Assembly: GCF_013315265.1 (NCBI RefSeq)
Contig: NZ_JABUFE010000001.1
Span: forward strand, 1 to 64,000
Length of the DNA: 64,000 bases
Source of the DNA: Parasulfitobacter algicola
GTDB taxonomy: Bacteria; Pseudomonadota; Alphaproteobacteria; Rhodobacterales; Rhodobacteraceae
Reading direction: 5' to 3'
How positions within the stretch are numbered: the first letter of the stretch is position 1; each line of letters opens with the position of its first letter. Position numbers and translations under genes: made by a program. The notes under the pieces are model-generated. The model saw only the letters and a program-made list of their open reading frames with translations, was not told where the DNA came from and ran no database searches. Of this stretch, positions 59,870 through 64,000 are shown piece by piece.

Positions 59870-61708
59870 TTACTCTGCAGCAGCATCGCCCAAAAAACCG
59901 CCAGACTGTCGATGCCAAAGACCCGCGTAGATGCCATTATATTTCAATAACTGATCATGCGAGCCATCTTCGGCCACGCGTCCCGCATCCAGAACGACGA
60001 TACGGTCCATCTGTGCGATGGTAGACAATCGGTGCGCAATGGCGATCACGGTTTTGCCCTGCATCACACCATAAAGCGTTTTCTGAATAGCGGCTTCGAC
60101 CTCGCTATCCAACGCGCTTGTGGCTTCATCCAGAACCAAAACTGGGGCATCTTTGAGGATCATCCGCGCAATCGCGATCCGCTGGCGTTGGCCACCCGAC
60201 AGTTGCACACCACGTTCCCCAACATAGGCGTTATACCCTGTTCGCCCTTTGGGATCGCGCAGCCCTTGGATAAATTCATGCGCCTCAGCATGTTTTGCGG
60301 CCTTGATCATCTGCGCCTCGGTCGCGTCAGGCCTACCATACAGGATATTGGCCCGGATTGAACGGTGCAGAAGCGAGCTGTCTTGGGTGACAACGCCAAT
60401 CGTCTTGCGCAGACTATCTTGGGTCACACCTGCAATATCTTGCCCATCGATCAGGATGCGCCCCTGTTCGACATCGCGATATCGCAACAATAGGTTCACT
60501 AAGGATGACTTTCCTGCACCGGACCGACCCACCAGACCCACTTTCTGACCTGGTTCAATCGTCAAGCTGACCTGATCCAGCCCACCTTTCCCTTTGCCGT
60601 AGTGATGACTGATCGTATCGAATTCAATATGACCCACGCCCATATTCAAAGCAGGTGCCTTGGGTTCATCGACAACAGAGTGCGGCACGGAAATGCTGCG
60701 CAAACCTTCGCGGATCACACCGAAATGTTCAAAAAGCCGGATAGACACCCACATGATCCAGCCGCTCATCCCGTTCAAACGGATCGCCAATGCCATTGCG
60801 GCAGCCACATCACCAACGGTAACGCGATCAAGTGACCATAGGTAAACGGCCGTGCCGCCCACACCAACAAGCAAAAAACCATTCAGTAGGTTCAGAACCA
60901 GATGTAATTCTGTGGCCAGCCGTAAAAATCGATGCAGCCTTAACTGCAACCGCTTGAAAGCGGATAGCACATATTTTTCTTCGGCCTCGCCGTTAGCGAA
61001 CAGCTTGACAGATTCAATATTGGTATAAGCATCCACGACCCGCCCCGTCACCAATGACCGACCATCGGACCATTTTTCCGAAGCATGTGCGACACGCACC
61101 ACCAATGCCCGCATGTATGCAAGATACAGCACCAGCCAGATCGACAACATCAACGCTAGCCAAGGATTGATATGGCTGATGATCAGCGTGGCACCGATGA
61201 TGTAAATCAGCGAAAACCAGATCGCTTCCATCATCATGTAAACAGAATCCTCGGTCGCAGATCCCATTTGCATAACGCGGTTTGCCAGACGACCAGCAAA
61301 GTCGTTCTGAAAAAAGCCCATGGATTGACCCAGCATATGCCGATGCGACCGCCATTGTGCCTGTACATGCAACGTTCCCACCAGTGTTTGTTCTAAAAAC
61401 AAATGGTTGAGAAAAATCATAAGTGGCCGAAGCAGCAAGATAATAGCGGCTGCGATGATCATCTCGATGCCGTGCGCATCCCAAAATACGCTAGCCCCTG
61501 AATTACCCATCAGGTCGATCACACGCCCGGAATAAAAGATCAGCAAGCTTTCACCGACCGCGACGATCAGGCTGGTGATCGCCATAATGGGCAACCAGCC
61601 CCTGAGTGTTCTGACCTGCGACCAGATATAAGGCAGCAACGTCTTGGGCGGAGTCTTAGCCGCAAAAGGTTGAAAAGGGTCAACAAGATTTTCGAAAAAG
61701 CGAAACAT
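59870..61708 (-). CDS. ABC exporter, fused permease-ATPase
   Basis: A 612-residue half-transporter of the ABCB/MsbA-like type. Six predicted membrane helices (residues about 35-330) precede the ATPase: Walker A VGRSGAGKSSLVNLLL, Q-loop GVVTQDSSLLHRSIRANI, signature LSGGQRQRIAIARMIL, Walker B VLVLDEATSALDSE and the switch His in AHRLSTIAQMDR. The substrate is unknown; lipid, peptide or drug export are possible. A TTG at 61771 would add 21 residues; the ATG at 61708 (MFRFFENLVDPFQPF) is chosen, with GGAACACC upstream. It is not obviously co-transcribed with the YrbL gene, 130 nt away. Confidence 0.93.
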   Translation of the reverse strand: MFRFFENLVDPFQPFAAKTPPKTLLPYIWSQVRTLRGWLPIMAITSLIVAVGESLLIFYSGRVIDLMGNSGASVFWDAHGIEMIIAAAIILLLRPLMIFLNHLFLEQTLVGTLHVQAQWRSHRHMLGQSMGFFQNDFAGRLANRVMQMGSATEDSVYMMMEAIWFSLIYIIGATLIISHINPWLALMLSIWLVLYLAYMRALVVRVAHASEKWSDGRSLVTGRVVDAYTNIESVKLFANGEAEEKYVLSAFKRLQLRLHRFLRLATELHLVLNLLNGFLLVGVGGTAVYLWSLDRVTVGDVAAAMALAIRLNGMSGWIMWVSIRLFEHFGVIREGLRSISVPHSVVDEPKAPALNMGVGHIEFDTISHHYGKGKGGLDQVSLTIEPGQKVGLVGRSGAGKSSLVNLLLRYRDVEQGRILIDGQDIAGVTQDSLRKTIGVVTQDSSLLHRSIRANILYGRPDATEAQMIKAAKHAEAHEFIQGLRDPKGRTGYNAYVGERGVQLSGGQRQRIAIARMILKDAPVLVLDEATSALDSEVEAAIQKTLYGVMQGKTVIAIAHRLSTIAQMDRIVVLDAGRVAEDGSHDQLLKYNGIYAGLWHRQSGGFLGDAAAE

Positions 61709-61925
61709 GACGGTGTTCCTTGGGAACAAAAGGTGGAATATATGGGATGGGGGCTGGCGCGTGTTCGCCAAGCCTAACAGGACCGGCGTTTAGCGCTGAT
61801 CTGGGGTCCTGTTATGAATCATCCGGCATTCCTCCGTCGTGTTGTCAGATTTTTATTACAGCATCTTTTCCCATACGTCACCCCGTACGAGTGAATTTTT
61901 GCCTATGGTCGTCCAAGCTGATGGA

Positions 61926-62489
61926 TCAGCTGCATTTCAAATAACTTTCAAGAACATCGGACCACGTTGCGCTGGCATTAAAACCGGGAACAAAATCTTT
62001 GCGTGGTTTACCCTGAATAAAAGCCAAACCATGCTTGATCATGTATGACGGATGATAGCTTGGCGGTGCCAGACTGCCAACATGATTGCACACTGCCGAA
62101 TGTCTTGGTGAACCGGTTTTGCCAAAACGGGTAAATGCACGTCCTAATTCTTTTTGTGCAACTTCTCCCTGCGACGCAGAGGTTTCGATAGAGAGTACGT
62201 GGCTTGCCTGTCGCGCAGAAATATCAGCCACGCGCTGCGTGTCATATCGCGCAAAAAGTTGCATGACGATATACAGTTCAACGGCATCATCAAATCGACC
62301 TTGCTTCATGCAGTCTTGAACACCCAGACCAAGATCTGGTGGCGTTAGATCAGAGGTGATGTCCGATAAGGCAATGCATTCCAAATCCCGTGTTGGCGAA
62401 AGATCACCAGGGGTTTCATGAAGTATGATTTCGGAAAAACTGATCGAACATGATAATAGAAATACGACAAAAGCCGAAAATATCCGCAT
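61926..62489 (-). CDS. secreted protein of unknown function
   Basis: A 187-residue protein with a signal peptide (MRIFSAFVVFLLSCSISFS, about 1-19). The Cys14 position does not form a clear lipobox. The mature part is helical in prediction, with GVQDCMKQGRFDDAVELYIVMQLFARYDTQRVAD resembling a single TPR/Sel1-like helix pair (key residues CMKQGRFDDAVELY), then a region with Cys in SAVCNHVGSLAPPSYHP and a terminal YLKCS. I do not recognise a family. It is divergent from the SARP-like regulator, 195 bp away, which may control it. Confidence 0.7.
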   Translation of the reverse strand: MRIFSAFVVFLLSCSISFSEIILHETPGDLSPTRDLECIALSDITSDLTPPDLGLGVQDCMKQGRFDDAVELYIVMQLFARYDTQRVADISARQASHVLSIETSASQGEVAQKELGRAFTRFGKTGSPRHSAVCNHVGSLAPPSYHPSYMIKHGLAFIQGKPRKDFVPGFNASATWSDVLESYLKCS

Positions 62490-62683
62490 TGCAATGCCTC
62501 GTCAAAAATCGAAATGGATAATACAAATATAGTAATTTACCATGGTATCTTACACCAGCCTTAATCGATTATATTTGGTTGGAAAAGCGGACAATATACA
62601 GAACAGATCTATGTCTATAGAAATATTGCAGCATTTTGCGAGTTTTCGCTTTACCCCTGTGGGACTCTGCGCAAGAATCAAAC

Positions 62684-64000
62684 GTGACTAACGTAGAAAA
62701 TACGCAACAGGGGCCTGCTATTACCAAAGCACTTAAAAATATCTGGAATGAAGCTGATCCGGCTATAAAGATGTTTCTTTTTGGGCCGTTTACAGTTTTG
62801 GATGCCAACGAAGCTGATATCACGCCCAAATCCAAGAAATCGCGCGCGATACTTGCGATGTTGGCCGTGGCACCCCGCGGATCTAGAACTCGCGTTTGGC
62901 TGCGCCATAAGCTATGGAGTGACAGCGCGGAAGACCAGGCGTCTGCCAGTTTGCGTCAGGCATTATTAGATATTCGTCGTGCCTTTGGTGATATTGCGGA
63001 TGATGTTATTCAGGCGGACAAGAACACCGTTTCGTTGAACATGGATGCGATCGACATTGATGCACTTGCTTTGATGGACCCCAATCGACAATTCGACGAC
63101 AATGAACAAGCCGCTTTCAGCCCATCCGAATATTTTCTCGAAGGTCTTGAGGTCAAAGATCCAGAGTTTGATGAATGGCTTGTAAATGAACGTCAGATCT
63201 GGGAACGCCGTGTCGAAGACGCAGATTTCCAGCATGCCCTTGATCCAAAATCAGAACGCGCCGATTCTTTACCGCGTCAGGGAAACTTTGAACCCAATCG
63301 TGTTCCTGCAACAAACGCGCAACGCGAATGGCTGATTACGCTTTTGCCCGCCCAAATCTATGGTGACGGCTTAGCGATTGAACAAGTACAGGCAGATTTA
63401 CAGCAGATGCTAACCCGGTCACTGATTCAAGTCGGTGATCTGAGAGTTGTCGATCTTGCCACTGCAGCAGCGCCATCCGTTAACGCGCCATGGATATCAG
63501 CACCGCCAAACAGCAGTGCGCTGTCTATGCAGATGCGATTTTATGCAGGTCCGTCGACACTGCGAACAGCCTTGATGTTTCAAAACCCACAGGATGCAAC
63601 GCTGCTTTGGTCAGCCGAACGCAGCACGTATCGTCAGGATGCACGACGTTTGGGATCATCGTTTGCGCATGATCTGATTTCTCGCAGCGTTGATGAAACC
63701 ATTCAGTTTTTTCTGCATCGCGACGGGTCTGAAATTGCTGAAGAAGATGCCCGTTTGTCAGCCGCTGTAGCCTATATGTTCAGACTATCGCGGGACGATC
63801 TGGACCGATCCGAGCGTATTTTACAGTGGCATCTGAAATTGAATAATTCCGCTCAAGCCAATGCTTGGATGGCGTTTCTGATGACATTTCGTGTGGGTCA
63901 ACGGTTCAGCTTTGAAGACGCCGAAGTGATTGAAAAGGCGCAAACCCACGCCCGTAATGCACTTGAACTGGATCGTAACAACGCACTTGTCGCGACGCTT
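62684..64000 (+). CDS. SARP-like transcriptional activator, 3' end beyond window
   Basis: An open frame of 439 codons running off the right edge. From the GTG at 62684 the start is MTNVENTQQGPAITKALK; an in-frame ATG at 62771 begins MFLFGPFTVLDANEADI, the usual SARP/BTAD-type opening. Residues about 30-110 form an OmpR-like winged helix (KSKKSRAILAMLAVAP, RTRVWLRHKLWSDSAEDQASASLRQALLDIRRAFG; key residues quoted). A short bacterial transcriptional activation-like region follows. The rest (TLLPAQIYGDGLAIEQVQADL-like, and helical SRDDLDRSERILQWHLKLN) is reminiscent of adenylate-cyclase-linked or TPR regulators of roseobacters. The target is unknown. It is divergent from the secreted unknown gene. 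Confidence 0.75.
   Translation, partial: MTNVENTQQGPAITKALKNIWNEADPAIKMFLFGPFTVLDANEADITPKSKKSRAILAMLAVAPRGSRTRVWLRHKLWSDSAEDQASASLRQALLDIRRAFGDIADDVIQADKNTVSLNMDAIDIDALALMDPNRQFDDNEQAAFSPSEYFLEGLEVKDPEFDEWLVNERQIWERRVEDADFQHALDPKSERADSLPRQGNFEPNRVPATNAQREWLITLLPAQIYGDGLAIEQVQADLQQMLTRSLIQVGDLRVVDLATAAAPSVNAPWISAPPNSSALSMQMRFYAGPSTLRTALMFQNPQDATLLWSAERSTYRQDARRLGSSFAHDLISRSVDETIQFFLHRDGSEIAEEDARLSAAVAYMFRLSRDDLDRSERILQWHLKLNNSAQANAWMAFLMTFRVGQRFSFEDAEVIEKAQTHARNALELDRNNALVATL

Noticed and set aside
1-64000. tRNA genes, CRISPR arrays, insertion sequences, prophage genes
   Set aside because: No cloverleaf-like TTCGAATC signatures, regularly spaced repeats, transposases or integrases were recognised on reading both strands.

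Overview
The window reads as a chromosomal segment of an aerobic anoxygenic phototrophic alphaproteobacterium of the Rhodobacterales (Roseobacter group). The evidence is a photosynthesis gene cluster with roseobacter-type order (pufC-M-L-A-B-Q, bchZ-Y-X-C, crtF, crtE, crtD, crtC), a tetraheme PufC instead of PufX, paired PpsR/CrtJ-type sites, and an sdhCDA block with a small lipoprotein gene. Base composition is moderate (roughly 52-56% GC by eye). Two exceptions stand out: an AT-rich glycosyltransferase and a visibly GC-richer gatA. No tRNA, rRNA operon, CRISPR array, transposase or phage gene was seen.

Layout. 0.4-5.9 kb: LysM/BON protein, then sdhC-sdhD-sdhA-lipoprotein, an AT-rich glycosyltransferase that interrupts the block, and sdhB. 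6-11 kb: creD, a flavoprotein/DUF1989 pair, deoD, a 57-residue lipoprotein and rpmG. 11.6-16.9 kb: two stand-alone PAS proteins, rnpB (RNase P RNA), an AmpD-like amidase, a lipoprotein, gatA-gatC and a ceramidase-like membrane protein. 17-28 kb: tdh-kbl (threonine catabolism), a divergent thiolase, and pbpC with a large alpha-2-macroglobulin. 28-36 kb: hybrid histidine kinase, yaaA, recQ, ackA, MaoC-Pta fusion, yggT. 36-43.5 kb: thioesterase, MFS transporter, mepA, esterase-like phytase protein, unknown protein, queuosine-precursor transporter, a very small stand-alone transcription unit, and a DUF4139 protein. 43.5-59.1 kb: dxs and the photosynthesis cluster. 59.1-64 kb: YrbL-like protein, ABC exporter, secreted unknown, and a SARP-like regulator cut by the window end.

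The photosynthesis genes form one long leftward transcription unit, bchC-bchX-(small ORF)-bchY-bchZ-pufQ-pufB-pufA-pufL-pufM-pufC, with stop/start overlaps through the bch part and RNA hairpins in the puf part. It is headed by two TGT-N12-ACA sites. A second pair of such sites sits between the divergent crtE and crtD. Dxs would supply isoprenoid precursor for phytol and carotenoids, CrtE makes GGPP, CrtC/D/F act late in the spheroidene pathway, BchX/Y/Z and BchC make bacteriochlorophyll a, and Puf proteins build the LH1-reaction centre.

The most unusual items are two small genes. One is a mini-transcript near 41.4-41.6 kb whose ribosome-binding region is complementary over 17 nt to the expected 3' end of alphaproteobacterial 16S rRNA. 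The other is a 54-56 codon ORF tucked between bchX and bchY, overlapping both, with a palindromic repeat inside its coding sequence.
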